DNA of 37,383 nucleotides, taken from SIG607 sp045655165 (lineage in GTDB: Bacteria; Bacillota; Clostridia; Oscillospirales; Acutalibacteraceae). The stretch lies in contig JAZOOT010000058.1 of assembly GCA_045655165.1 (NCBI GenBank), forward strand, positions 1 through 37,383, given 5' to 3'. Positions 1 to 9,297 of the stretch are shown here, in pieces (the first letter of the stretch is position 1; each line of letters starts with the position of its first letter). A program made the position numbers and the translations under genes. Under the pieces are notes generated by a model. The model saw only the letters and a program-made list of their open reading frames with translations, made no database searches and had not been told where the DNA came from.

Positions 1-865
1 AAGCAAGTTTTGTTGCCATAACCGAGTTACAGCCATGGGCAATATTAGCAAAAGGACCGCCGTGAACAAAAGCAGGGGTACCTTCAAGACTTTGCACCAA
101 GTTGGGCTTAATAGCGTCTTTAAGCAGTGCGGTCATTGCGCCAACTGCCTTTAAATCTCCCGCGGTAACCGGTTTATTATCGTAGGTGTAAGCAACAATA
201 ATTCTGCTTAAACGTTCCTTTAAATCGGTAATAGAATTTGCAAGGCAGAAAACCGCCATAATTTCACTTGCAACGGTAATATCAAAACCGTCTTCACGCG
301 GAACTCCGTTTACCCTGCCGCCCAGACCGTTTACAACAAAACGAAGCTGACGGTCGTTCATATCAACACAGCGTTTCCAGGTAATTTTCTTAACGTCAAT
401 ACCCAACGCGTTGCCCTGTTGAATGTGGTTATCAAGCATTGCAGCAAGTAAGTTATTTGCAGCGCCAATTGCGTGGAAGTCGCCTGTAAAATGAAGGTTA
501 ATGTCTTCCATTGGCACAACTTGTGCATAACCGCCGCCTGCCGCGCCGCCCTTAACACCGAAAACGGGACCTAAAGAGGGTTCACGCAAAGCCATAACAA
601 CGTTTTTGCCAATTTTCTTTAAACCGTCGGCAAGGCCAATGGTGGTGGTAGTTTTACCCTCGCCCGCGGGGGTGGGGGTAATTGCGGTAACAAGCACAAG
701 TTTGCCGTTTTCTTTATTTTCATTTAACAAACTTAAATCAACTTTTGCCTTGTATTTGCCGTACTGTTCAATATAATCTTCACCTATACCTGCCTTCTTG
801 GCAATTTCGGTTATAGGTTGCATTTTACATTCCTGAGCAATTTCAATATCGGTTTTGTATCCCAT
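1..865 (-). CDS. fhs: Formate--tetrahydrofolate ligase, N-terminal part (cut by window edge)
   Basis: ATP-dependent ligase that joins formate to tetrahydrofolate to give 10-formyl-THF, the one-carbon donor for the PurN and AICAR transformylase steps encoded upstream in the same operon. I translated the first 288 residues from the ATG at 865. They carry the family P-loop TPTPAGEGKTT at about residues 63-73, followed by the REPSLGPVFG and GGAAGGGYAQV blocks typical of Fhs. The family is about 555 residues long, so roughly half is present and the C-terminus lies beyond position 1. The start is set by an AGGAGGGG ribosome site 5-6 bases upstream. It lies 14 bp after guaB and is the last operon gene visible here. 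Confidence 0.95.
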   Translation of the reverse strand, partial: MGYKTDIEIAQECKMQPITEIAKKAGIGEDYIEQYGKYKAKVDLSLLNENKENGKLVLVTAITPTPAGEGKTTTTIGLADGLKKIGKNVVMALREPSLGPVFGVKGGAAGGGYAQVVPMEDINLHFTGDFHAIGAANNLLAAMLDNHIQQGNALGIDVKKITWKRCVDMNDRQLRFVVNGLGGRVNGVPREDGFDITVASEIMAVFCLANSITDLKERLSRIIVAYTYDNKPVTAGDLKAVGAMTALLKDAIKPNLVQSLEGTPAFVHGGPFANIAHGCNSVMATKLA

Positions 866-879
866 AACTGCCCCTCCTA

Positions 880-2382
880 TTATCTTTCAGGTTTAGCAGT
901 ATGAAGCATTACGTCGTGAGCGCCGCCCTCAACAATACTTGCCTGCGAAACCAAAGTTAATTTTGCTTTTTGCTGAAGTTCGGGAATTGTTAGCGCACCG
1001 CAGTTGCACATTGTAGAACGCACCTTAGCAAGTGTTTGCTGAACGTTATCGGAAAGTTTGCCTGCATAGGGAACGTAAGAATCAACACCCTCTTCAAAAG
1101 AAAGTTTTCCTGCGCCGCCTAAATCATAACGTTGCCAGTTTCTTGCGCGGTTAGAGCCCTCGCCCCAATACTCTTTCATTAAAGTACCGCCAATATTAAC
1201 CTTTTGTGTGGGGCTTTCGTCAAACCTTGCAAAATAACGGCCAAGCATAATAAAGTCGGCACCCATTGCCAAAGCCAAGGTTACATGGTGGTCGTGAACA
1301 ATACCACCGTCAGAACAAACAGGGATATACATACCTGTTTCCTTATAATATTCATCTCTTGCTTTGCAAACTTCAATCAAAGCGGTTGCTTGTCCGCGGC
1401 CAATACCCTTTGTTTCACGGGTAATACAAATTGAGCCTCCGCCAATACCAACCTTAATAAAATCGGCACCTGCTTCTGCCAAGAATCTAAAGCCCTCGCG
1501 GTCAACAACGTTGCCTGCGCCAACCTTTACGGTATCACCGTATTTTTTCCTTATCCAAGCAATTGTACGGCTTTGCCATTCAGAAAATCCCTCAGATGAG
1601 TCAATACAAAGCACGTCAGCACCGGCATTTACCAAAGCAGGAACGCGAACTTCGTAGTCGCGGGTGTTAATACCTGCGCCAACAACATAACGCTTTTTGC
1701 TATCTAAAAGTTCGTTAGGGTTTTGTTTGTGTGAATCGTAGTCCTTACGGAAAACAAAACTGCAAAGACGTCCGTCTTTATCTACAATTGGTAAAGAATT
1801 AAGTTTATTATCCCAAATAATATCGTTTGCTTCTTTAAGGGTTGTGCCCTCCGGTGCGGTAATAAGTTTTTCCCTTGGGGTCATAAAATCGCTTACCTTT
1901 GTGGTTGTGTCCATACGGCTAACACGGTAATCTCTGCCTGTTACAATGCCCAAAAGCACGCCGTTTGCAGTGCCGTCATCGGTAACGGCAACTGTGGAAT
2001 GACCTGTTTTTTCCTTTAAAGCCAAAATATCAAAAAGCGTTGCATCGGGGCGAATGTTTGAACTGCTAACAACAAAACCTGCCTTATGTTTTTTAACAGC
2101 GGCAACCATTGCTGCTTCGTCTTCAACCGACTGTGAGCCGTAAATAAAGGACACACCTCCCTCTTTTGCCAACGCAATAGCAAGTTTTTCACCCGATACT
2201 GACTGCATAATAGCCGATACCAAGGGTGTTTTTAAAGTAATTGCGGGTGTTTCACCCTTTTTATAACGAACAAGGGGCATTTCTAAACTAACTGCCGAGG
2301 GGATACATTCGCTTGAGGAATAACCCGGTACTAAAAGGTATTCGTTAAAGGTGTGTGAGGGTTCACTAAAATAATATGCCAT
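880..2382 (-). CDS. guaB: IMP dehydrogenase
   Basis: Oxidises IMP to XMP with NAD, the first committed step to GMP. The 500-residue protein has a TIM barrel interrupted by a CBS pair at about residues 105-225 (DFMTPREKLITAPEGTTLKE is the second CBS start). The catalytic loop GIGGGSICITRE places the nucleophile at about Cys319, followed by GIGRGQATAL. A flap with WGEGSNRARNWQRYD near residue 405-420 carries the Arg-Tyr pair used in hydrolysis of the enzyme adduct. The start lies 6 bp after the purL stop and 14 bp precedes fhs, so it sits in the purine operon and pulls its product IMP toward guanine nucleotides. Family assignment is secure; no odd features seen. Confidence 0.96.
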   Translation of the reverse strand: MAYYFSEPSHTFNEYLLVPGYSSSECIPSAVSLEMPLVRYKKGETPAITLKTPLVSAIMQSVSGEKLAIALAKEGGVSFIYGSQSVEDEAAMVAAVKKHKAGFVVSSSNIRPDATLFDILALKEKTGHSTVAVTDDGTANGVLLGIVTGRDYRVSRMDTTTKVSDFMTPREKLITAPEGTTLKEANDIIWDNKLNSLPIVDKDGRLCSFVFRKDYDSHKQNPNELLDSKKRYVVGAGINTRDYEVRVPALVNAGADVLCIDSSEGFSEWQSRTIAWIRKKYGDTVKVGAGNVVDREGFRFLAEAGADFIKVGIGGGSICITRETKGIGRGQATALIEVCKARDEYYKETGMYIPVCSDGGIVHDHHVTLALAMGADFIMLGRYFARFDESPTQKVNIGGTLMKEYWGEGSNRARNWQRYDLGGAGKLSFEEGVDSYVPYAGKLSDNVQQTLAKVRSTMCNCGALTIPELQQKAKLTLVSQASIVEGGAHDVMLHTAKPER

Positions 2383-2388
2383 TTTATA

Positions 2389-5300
2389 TCAACCTTTCTT
2401 GAAATAATCAACTGCCGAAGCAAACATTTTAATATCATATTCACCGGGAACATTTTTGTAAAGTCCATTACCAATTCTTTCGCTGTGGCCCATTTTACCA
2501 AATACTCTGCCATCGGGTGAAGTAATACCTTCAATAGCGTCAATTGAGTTATTGGGGTTAAAGCGAATATCAGAGGTAACGTTGCCCGCTAAATCAACAT
2601 ACTGTGTGGCAATTTGGCCGTTTTCAGCAAGTTGTTTAACAACTTCGTCACTTGCCAAGAACCTGCCTTCGCCGTGAGATATGGCAACATTTACAATATC
2701 GCCAACATTCATACCTTTAAGCCACGGAGATTTATTAGAAGCAATACGTGTTCTAACAATGCGCGATTGATGTCTGCCAATGGTGTTAAAGGTAAGTGTG
2801 GGACTGTTTTCATCGGTATCAGTAATTTTACCGTAAGGTACAAGGCCAAGTTTTATAAGCGCTTGGAAGCCGTTACAAATACCGCACATTAAACCGTCGC
2901 GGTTATTAAGAAGTTCGTGAACTTCTGCCTTAATTTCTTCGTTTCTAAAGAATGCAGTAATAAATTTACCGCTTCCGTCGGGCTCATCACCGCCCGAAAA
3001 ACCGCCCGGTAAAAATACCATTTGAGCGCCTTTAAGTTTTTCAGCAAATTCACTTACGCTTCTTGCAATATCGCCGGCAGTTAGGTTTCTTATAACAAAA
3101 ATTTCGGGGTCTGCACCTGCATCGCGCATTGCTTTTGCGCTGTCAAATTCACAGTTGGTGCCGGGGAAAGCAGGAATTAAAACTTTGGGGCGCGCAACCT
3201 TAATTTGGGGCGCATAAATTTCTTTGCTTTCATAAGAATATGTTTTAACTTCTTTTTCACCTTGTTCTATGTTGCAAGAATATACGGGTTCTAATTTATT
3301 TTCATAAACTTTTAAAAGTTCATTAAGTGCAACTTCTTCTTTGCCGTATGTGAATTTACCGTCAGCGGTAACCTCGCCCAAGTAAAGAGCATCTTCAATT
3401 TCTTCAGTAGTTTCAACAACAAAGGAAGCATAATTATAATCAAACAGTTTATTAAGGTCTACTTCGCTATTTACCTTTACACCAAGGCCGTTACCAAAGG
3501 CCATTTTCATTAACGCTTCGCCAACACCGCCTAAACCGGCAGTATAGCAAGAAACTGCTTTTTTGCTTCTTAAAAGGTTTGTAACTTTGGTGAAAAGTTC
3601 AAATAAAGCATTAGTTTCGGGCAAAGAATTTTCATCATATTTGCAAGAAAGCAAATAAAGTTTATTGCCCGCCGATTTAAGTTCATTTGAAACAACATCA
3701 CTTGTTTTGCCTGTGGTTACTGCAAAAGAAACGAGTGTAGGCGGAACATCTAAATCCTCAAAGGTACCGCTCATTGAGTCTTTACCGCCAATAGAGCCGA
3801 TACCAAGTTGCATTTGGGCTTTAAATGCGCCAAGCAATGCGGCAATTGGCATTCCCCAACGGTTTTCATCTTTACCGGGATGGGGGAAATATTCTTGGAA
3901 TGTTAAATAAACGTCTTTAAATTCGGCGCCGCTTGCAATAAGTTTGCAAACCGATTCAACAACCGCCAAATATGCGCCGTGGTAGGGGCTTTTTTCGGTT
4001 ACAAACGGGTTATAACCCCAAGCCATAAACGAACAGTCGTTAGTGTGTTTCTTTTCAACCGAAATTTTTTGCACCATTGCCTGTGCGGGAGTAAGTTGGT
4101 TTTTACCGCCAAAAGGCATAAGCACTGTGCCTGCGCCAATGGTGGAGTCAAAGCGTTCGCTTAAACCGCGTTTAGAACAAACGTTAAGGTCGCCTGCCAA
4201 GGAAATCATATTTTCAATAAAGGTTTCTTTAACATCGCGTTTGGCAATTTCGCCTTTTTTCGCCTTAATATTTATGTGTTTTTCAGCACCGTTAGAATTT
4301 AAGAATTCACGGCTGATATCAACAATTTTTTCTCCGTTCCAATTCATTACAAGGCGGGGTTCTTTTGTAATTTCGGCAACAACGGTTGCGTTTAAGTTTT
4401 CTTTGCCTGCAAGTTCAATAAAACGGTCAACATCTTTTGCTTCAACAACAACCGCCATTCTTTCTTGCGATTCGCTTATGGCAAGTTCTGTTCCGTCAAG
4501 TCCGTCGTATTTTTTGGGTACTGCGTTAAGGTTAATTGTAAGACCGTCGGCAAGTTCGCCAATAGCAACCGAAACACCGCCTGCACCAAAGTCGTTACAA
4601 CGCTTAATCATACGGCAAGCATCGTAATTTCTGAAAAGTCGCTGAAGTTTTCTTTCCTCGGGTGCGTTACCCTTTTGCACTTCGGCACCGCAAAGTTCAA
4701 CCGACTGTGCTGTGTGCGATTTTGAAGAGCCGGTTGCACCGCCAATACCGTCACGCCCTGTTGCACCGCCCAAAAGAATTACAACGTCGCCAGCTTCGGG
4801 AACTTCACGGCGTACGTTTTTAGCCGGAGCAGCGGCAATAACTGCGCCAATTTCCATTCGTTTTGCGGCATAACCGTCGTGGTAAATTTCATCTACAATG
4901 CCGGTTGCAAGGCCAATTTGGTTACCGTATGAAGAATAACCTGCAGCCGCAGTTGTAACAATTTTTCTTTGCGGAAGTTTGCCGGGTATTGTATCACTTA
5001 AGGGTTTTAACGGGTCGGCTGCGCCTGTAACACGCATTGCGCCGTAAACGTAAGACCTGCCCGAAAGCGGGTCGCGAATAGCACCGCCAATACAGGTTGC
5101 GGCACCGCCAAACGGTTCAATTTCGGTGGGGTGGTTGTGTGTTTCGTTTTTAAATAACAACAGCCAATCTTCTTTTTCACCGTCAACTTCAATGTTTATT
5201 TTAACGGTACAAGCATTAATTTCTTCTGATTCGTCTAACTTATCTAATTTTCCGTTTTCCTTTAAATATTTAACCGCCACAGTGGCAATATCCATAAGGC

Positions 5301-6084
5301 AAACGGGTTTTGTTCTGCCAAGTTCTTTTCTTACAGCAATATATTCATCGTACGCCTCTTTTAAAAGCGCATCTTCAAATTCAACGTTATCAATAATTGT
5401 TAAGAATGTTGTATGACGGCAATGGTCAGACCAATAGGTGTCTATCATACGAATTTCGGTGATAGTTGGGTCGCGGTGTTCACTTTTAAAATACTGCTGA
5501 CAAAAAGCAATATCGTCGGCGTCCATTGCCAAGCCATACTGTTTAACAAAATCTTCAAGGCCTTTTCTGTCAAGTGCGGTAAAGCCGTCAAGTGTTGCAA
5601 CAGTTGTGGGCAGGGTGTAATCGGTTTTAAGGGTTTTTGGAAGTTCTAAACTTGCCTCGCGCGATTCAACGGGGTTAATAACATATTTTTTAACCGCGTT
5701 TACTTCTTCTTCGCTTAATTCTCCGTATAGCACATAAACCTTTGCCGTTTTAATACTGGGGCGTTCGCCCTTTGAAATAATTTGAATACACTGTGCAGCC
5801 GAATCTGCGCGCTGGTCAAACTGTCCAGGCAAAAATTCGGTTGCAAAGATGGTGCCACCCTTTGCATCAAATTCAGCAGTAGCAATATCAAGCTGCGGTT
5901 CCGAAAAAACGGTGTTTATTGCATAATCAAACAAATCTTTTTCAATGTTTTCGGCATCGTATCTGTTTAATATGCGTAAATCTTTAAGGTTTTTAAGGTT
6001 TAAAAATTCCCTTACTTCGTTTAACAGTGACTTTGCTTCGTTAGCAAGTTCCTTTTTCTTTTCAACATATATTCTGTAAACCAT
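2389..6084 (-). CDS. purL: Phosphoribosylformylglycinamidine synthase, single-chain
   Basis: Converts FGAR, glutamine and ATP to FGAM. At 1231 residues it is the long one-polypeptide form with a fused glutaminase, unlike the PurS/PurL/PurQ complex of Bacillus. Visible motifs are DTYWSDHCRHTTF near residue 210, NETHNHPTEIEPFGGAATC, the glycine-rich GGATGRDGIGGATGSS, and a second synthetase half. A class I amidotransferase domain covers about residues 970-1231, with nucleophile Cys in MCGICNGFQAL and His in SHGEGRF. The ATG overlaps the purD stop codon by one base (TAATG), which suggests translational coupling, with AAGGAGGG just upstream. The clade matches the Clostridia/Bacteroidetes-type PurL by my reading. 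Confidence 0.96.
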   Translation of the reverse strand: MVYRIYVEKKKELANEAKSLLNEVREFLNLKNLKDLRILNRYDAENIEKDLFDYAINTVFSEPQLDIATAEFDAKGGTIFATEFLPGQFDQRADSAAQCIQIISKGERPSIKTAKVYVLYGELSEEEVNAVKKYVINPVESREASLELPKTLKTDYTLPTTVATLDGFTALDRKGLEDFVKQYGLAMDADDIAFCQQYFKSEHRDPTITEIRMIDTYWSDHCRHTTFLTIIDNVEFEDALLKEAYDEYIAVRKELGRTKPVCLMDIATVAVKYLKENGKLDKLDESEEINACTVKINIEVDGEKEDWLLLFKNETHNHPTEIEPFGGAATCIGGAIRDPLSGRSYVYGAMRVTGAADPLKPLSDTIPGKLPQRKIVTTAAAGYSSYGNQIGLATGIVDEIYHDGYAAKRMEIGAVIAAAPAKNVRREVPEAGDVVILLGGATGRDGIGGATGSSKSHTAQSVELCGAEVQKGNAPEERKLQRLFRNYDACRMIKRCNDFGAGGVSVAIGELADGLTINLNAVPKKYDGLDGTELAISESQERMAVVVEAKDVDRFIELAGKENLNATVVAEITKEPRLVMNWNGEKIVDISREFLNSNGAEKHINIKAKKGEIAKRDVKETFIENMISLAGDLNVCSKRGLSERFDSTIGAGTVLMPFGGKNQLTPAQAMVQKISVEKKHTNDCSFMAWGYNPFVTEKSPYHGAYLAVVESVCKLIASGAEFKDVYLTFQEYFPHPGKDENRWGMPIAALLGAFKAQMQLGIGSIGGKDSMSGTFEDLDVPPTLVSFAVTTGKTSDVVSNELKSAGNKLYLLSCKYDENSLPETNALFELFTKVTNLLRSKKAVSCYTAGLGGVGEALMKMAFGNGLGVKVNSEVDLNKLFDYNYASFVVETTEEIEDALYLGEVTADGKFTYGKEEVALNELLKVYENKLEPVYSCNIEQGEKEVKTYSYESKEIYAPQIKVARPKVLIPAFPGTNCEFDSAKAMRDAGADPEIFVIRNLTAGDIARSVSEFAEKLKGAQMVFLPGGFSGGDEPDGSGKFITAFFRNEEIKAEVHELLNNRDGLMCGICNGFQALIKLGLVPYGKITDTDENSPTLTFNTIGRHQSRIVRTRIASNKSPWLKGMNVGDIVNVAISHGEGRFLASDEVVKQLAENGQIATQYVDLAGNVTSDIRFNPNNSIDAIEGITSPDGRVFGKMGHSERIGNGLYKNVPGEYDIKMFASAVDYFKKG

Positions 6085-7352
6085 TATTTGCCCTCCTTAT
6101 ACTGAAGTGCCCTTTTGCCAATATCGCTTCGGCAATAAGCGCCATCAAAACTAACCTTTTTGGTTTCTTCATACGCTTTGCTTATTGCTTCTTTTAAGGT
6201 GGGTGCTGTGGCTGTAACACCAAGCACACGCCCGCCAGAAGTAACAAGTTTACCGTCTTTAATGGCGGCACCTGCAACATAAACACAAGCATCTTTAGTT
6301 TCTATTTTAATTTCTTTGCCCTTTTCATACGCTTCGGGGTAACCATGTGATGCCAAAACAACACAAGCAGCCGAGCCGCCCGAAAATTTAACATCTTCTT
6401 TGGTTAGGGTGCCATCGGCAGTTTTTTGCATAACTGTTAGCAAATCGCTTTCCATAAGCGGCAGTACAACCTGTGTTTCGGGGTCACCGAAACGGCAGTT
6501 ATATTCAATAACCTTTGGGCCGTCTTTAGTTAACATTAAACCAAAGTATAAGCAACCCTTAAAGGTTCTGCCCTCTGCTTTCATTGCATTTATTGTGGGA
6601 ATGAAAATCTTTTCCATACACACTTTAGCCACATCTTCTGTGTAATAAGGGTTTGGTGCAATTGTACCCATACCGCCTGTGTTAAGGCCTGTATCGTTAT
6701 CGCCAATACGCTTGTGGTCCATGCTTGAAACCATTGGTACAACAATATTGCCGTCGGTAAAGCTTAACACCGAAACTTCGGGGCCTTCTAAAAATTCTTC
6801 AATAACAACGGTTGTACCGCTTTTACCGAATTTGCCGTTTTCCATCATATCTTTAATTGCTTCTTTGGCTTCTTCACGGGTAAGGGCTATTATAACGCCT
6901 TTGCCAAGCGCCAAGCCGTCGGCTTTAATAACAACGGGAATTTTGCAATTTTCAACATAAGAAAGCGCCTTTTGACAGTCATTAAAAATTTCGTATTCGG
7001 CGGTAGGTATACCGTATTTTTTCATTAAATTTTTTGAAAACGCTTTACTGCCCTCAATTATTGCTGCCGCTTTGTTGGGACCAAAACTTTTAATGCCAAC
7101 TTCCAAAAGGCAGTCAACCAAACCGCCTGCAAGCGGGTCGTCGGGGGCAACCACAGCAAAATCTATATTGTTTTCGGTTGCAAATTCACAAATTTTGTCA
7201 AATTCCATTACGCCAATGTTTACACATTCAGCGTCAGCGGCTATACCGCCGTTACCGGGCAAAGCGTAAATTTTTTGGACGGTTTTATTTTCTTTTATTT
7301 TCTTAATAATGGCGTGTTCTCTTCCGCCACTGCCTATAACTAAAACTTTCAT
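6084..7352 (-). CDS. purD: Phosphoribosylamine--glycine ligase (GAR synthetase)
   Basis: ATP-grasp ligase making GAR from phosphoribosylamine and glycine, the step after PurF. The 422-residue length is normal for PurD. It starts with MKVLVIGSGGREHAI, the PurD signature, and continues with VAPDDPLAGGLVD and the ATP-grasp segment VVIKADGLALGKGVIIA. GGMGTIAPNPYY and the metal-binding EYNCRFGDPETQVVLPL follow. All expected blocks are intact. TTAGGAG lies 5 bases before the ATG. The gene follows the AICAR transformylase gene after 12 bp and its stop overlaps the purL start by one base. Confidence 0.97.
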   Translation of the reverse strand: MKVLVIGSGGREHAIIKKIKENKTVQKIYALPGNGGIAADAECVNIGVMEFDKICEFATENNIDFAVVAPDDPLAGGLVDCLLEVGIKSFGPNKAAAIIEGSKAFSKNLMKKYGIPTAEYEIFNDCQKALSYVENCKIPVVIKADGLALGKGVIIALTREEAKEAIKDMMENGKFGKSGTTVVIEEFLEGPEVSVLSFTDGNIVVPMVSSMDHKRIGDNDTGLNTGGMGTIAPNPYYTEDVAKVCMEKIFIPTINAMKAEGRTFKGCLYFGLMLTKDGPKVIEYNCRFGDPETQVVLPLMESDLLTVMQKTADGTLTKEDVKFSGGSAACVVLASHGYPEAYEKGKEIKIETKDACVYVAGAAIKDGKLVTSGGRVLGVTATAPTLKEAISKAYEETKKVSFDGAYCRSDIGKRALQYKEGK

Positions 7353-7364
7353 AAAAACTCCTAA

Positions 7365-8552
7365 TTAGTGGTGGAATAATCTCATTGCGGTAAATGCCAT
7401 AACCATATTGTATTTATCGGCCGTTGCAATAACCAAATCGTCACGCACACTGCCGCCCGGCTGTGCAATATAACTTACACCGCTCTTTTTAGCGCGTTCA
7501 ATGTTATCATCAAAGGGGAAGAATGCGTCACTGCCCAAAGTTACGCCGCTAATTTTAGAAAGATATTCTTTCTTTTCTTCGGCGGTAAAGGGTTCGGGAC
7601 GGTGGGTAAAGTATTTTTGCCAGTTGCCGTCGTCAAGTACATCGCCATATTCATCGGCAGATAAGTAAATATCAATAATGTTATTTTTATCAGGTCTGCC
7701 AACTGTGGGTAAGAACGGAAGATTTATAACCTTTTCGTGTTGGCGAAGCATAAACAAATCTGCCTTTTGACCTGCAAGGCGGGTACAGTGAATACGGCTT
7801 TGCTGACCTGCGCCAACGCCGATTGCCTGGCCGTCGTAAGCATAGCAAACCGAGTTAGACTGTGTGTATTTAAGTGTAATTAAAGCAATAATCATATCAG
7901 TAATTGCACTTTCGGGTAACTCTTTGTTTTGTGTAACAATGTTACTTAGCAATTCTTTGTTAATTTTAAAGTTGTTTCTGCCCTGTTCAAAGGTAATACC
8001 AAAAACATCTTTGGTTTCTTTTTCGGCAGGAATATAATCGGCATCAATTTTAATAATGTTGTAGTTGCCTTTGCGTTTAGCCGATAAAATTTGGAGTGCT
8101 TTTTCGCTATATGACGGAGCAATAATACCGTCAGACACTTCACGCGCAATAATTCTTGCGCAGGTTTCATCGCATTCATCAGAAAGGGCAATAAAATCGC
8201 CAAAAGAACTCATACGGTCGGTACCTCTGGCCCTTGCGTAAGCGCAAGCAATTGGGGAATTGTCAAGTCCCTCTATGTCGTCAACAAAACACGCTTTTTT
8301 AAGTGTTTCGTTAAGCGGTTTACCAACTGCGGCAGAAGTGGGGCTAACGTGTTTAAAGGAAGCAGCGGCTACCATACCTGTTGCTTCTTTAATTTCTTTT
8401 ACAAGTTGCCAACTGTTAAAGGCGTCTAAAAAGTTTATGTAACCCGGTTTGCCGCAAAGAATGGTAATGGGCAAATCGCTTCCGTCTTTCATATAAATTT
8501 TAGATGGCTTTTGGTTGGGGTTACAGCCGTATTTAAGTTCAAACTCTTTCAT
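7365..8552 (-). CDS. purH: Stand-alone AICAR transformylase (PurH C-terminal domain homologue)
   Basis: Transfers a formyl group from 10-formyl-THF to AICAR, giving FAICAR, the penultimate step to IMP. In most bacteria this is the C-terminal part of bifunctional PurH. Here the 395-residue protein starts directly with the transformylase domain (MKEFELKYGCNPNQKPSKIY) and has no cyclohydrolase domain. The catalytic Lys-His pair is seen in ASFKHVSPTSAAVG, followed by RGTDRMSSFGDFIA. GVGAGQQSRIHCTRLA and FPFDDNIERA are further family blocks. Its missing partner activity is encoded by the adjacent upstream purO-type gene, 11 bp away. AAGGAGC precedes the ATG. Confidence 0.93.
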   Translation of the reverse strand: MKEFELKYGCNPNQKPSKIYMKDGSDLPITILCGKPGYINFLDAFNSWQLVKEIKEATGMVAAASFKHVSPTSAAVGKPLNETLKKACFVDDIEGLDNSPIACAYARARGTDRMSSFGDFIALSDECDETCARIIAREVSDGIIAPSYSEKALQILSAKRKGNYNIIKIDADYIPAEKETKDVFGITFEQGRNNFKINKELLSNIVTQNKELPESAITDMIIALITLKYTQSNSVCYAYDGQAIGVGAGQQSRIHCTRLAGQKADLFMLRQHEKVINLPFLPTVGRPDKNNIIDIYLSADEYGDVLDDGNWQKYFTHRPEPFTAEEKKEYLSKISGVTLGSDAFFPFDDNIERAKKSGVSYIAQPGGSVRDDLVIATADKYNMVMAFTAMRLFHH

Positions 8553-8563
8553 TTTCTTGCTCC

Positions 8564-9283
8564 TTATTTGTTTTTGTTAATTAAGCGGTTTTCTTCTTTT
8601 CCTGTTTCTAAATCAATATAACGAACGTACAAAGAAATTTTATTGTCAGCATCTAAATTTTCCCAAAGTTCGTTTGTAAATACGTCAATATCATCATAAG
8701 TGTTAATTCTTTCGGGTTCGCCCTGGAATGTGGGAATTGGGTTGCCGTCGCAAACATAGGTGTGAATAAAGTGGCCCAAACCGTTAAGCGGTGCATAAGA
8801 AAATGTGTAACGGCTACAAGCAGAACCGACCGCATCGGCAGATTTAAGTATGCTCATTTCGTAAGAGAAATCACCACCGTCAAATTCAAGCATTGCGCTT
8901 ATTCTTGGGGTAAGGTTGGGCGCATCGGGCTCAAATTCCCTTGTTTCCAAGGAATTTTTAAAGGAAACACCGTTTTTAAGGCCGTCTACTACTGTATCGG
9001 TTTGGTCGCCGTTTGTAACAACAAGTTTGTTTTCAAAACTGCGAATAGCGGCGTAAATAATAAGCGACGGGTCACTAACTTTAGTTACATCAAACGGTTC
9101 GGTAAAAACTTCGCCGTTTTTAACGGTGAAAACGCGGTTACGGCTGTTTGCGCTTCTGCCCATAATAAAATAAGCGGCAACAGCATTTTTACCGTTTGGG
9201 GTTTTGCCTACAACAATGCCCCTGCCAACATAAGAATTACCATAAACGGCGTCTTTAATGTTTTTTGCTTTGTAAATATCCAT
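8564..9283 (-). CDS. purO: IMP cyclohydrolase, archaeal PurO type
   Basis: Predicted to close FAICAR to IMP, the last step of the pathway. The 239-residue protein has no similarity to the MGS-like cyclohydrolase half of PurH. It matches the PurO family first defined in methanogenic archaea, as judged from the start (NSYVGRGIVVGKT), the AYFIMGRSANSRNRVF block, the NLTPRISAML segment and FSYAPLNGLGHFIHTYVCDG. Its position between purN and the stand-alone transformylase supports the role: together the two replace bifunctional PurH. AAAGGAATAAT precedes the ATG. The gene lies 14 bp after purN. Function is inferred from family and context. Confidence 0.88.
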   Translation of the reverse strand: MDIYKAKNIKDAVYGNSYVGRGIVVGKTPNGKNAVAAYFIMGRSANSRNRVFTVKNGEVFTEPFDVTKVSDPSLIIYAAIRSFENKLVVTNGDQTDTVVDGLKNGVSFKNSLETREFEPDAPNLTPRISAMLEFDGGDFSYEMSILKSADAVGSACSRYTFSYAPLNGLGHFIHTYVCDGNPIPTFQGEPERINTYDDIDVFTNELWENLDADNKISLYVRYIDLETGKEENRLINKNK

Positions 9284-9297
9284 TTTTTATTATTCCT

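Noticed and set aside
4043..4627. Long plus-strand open frame opposite purL
   Set aside because: It is the complementary shadow of purL, with no ribosome site and no family match; the same holds for the other opposite-strand frames in the purine operon.
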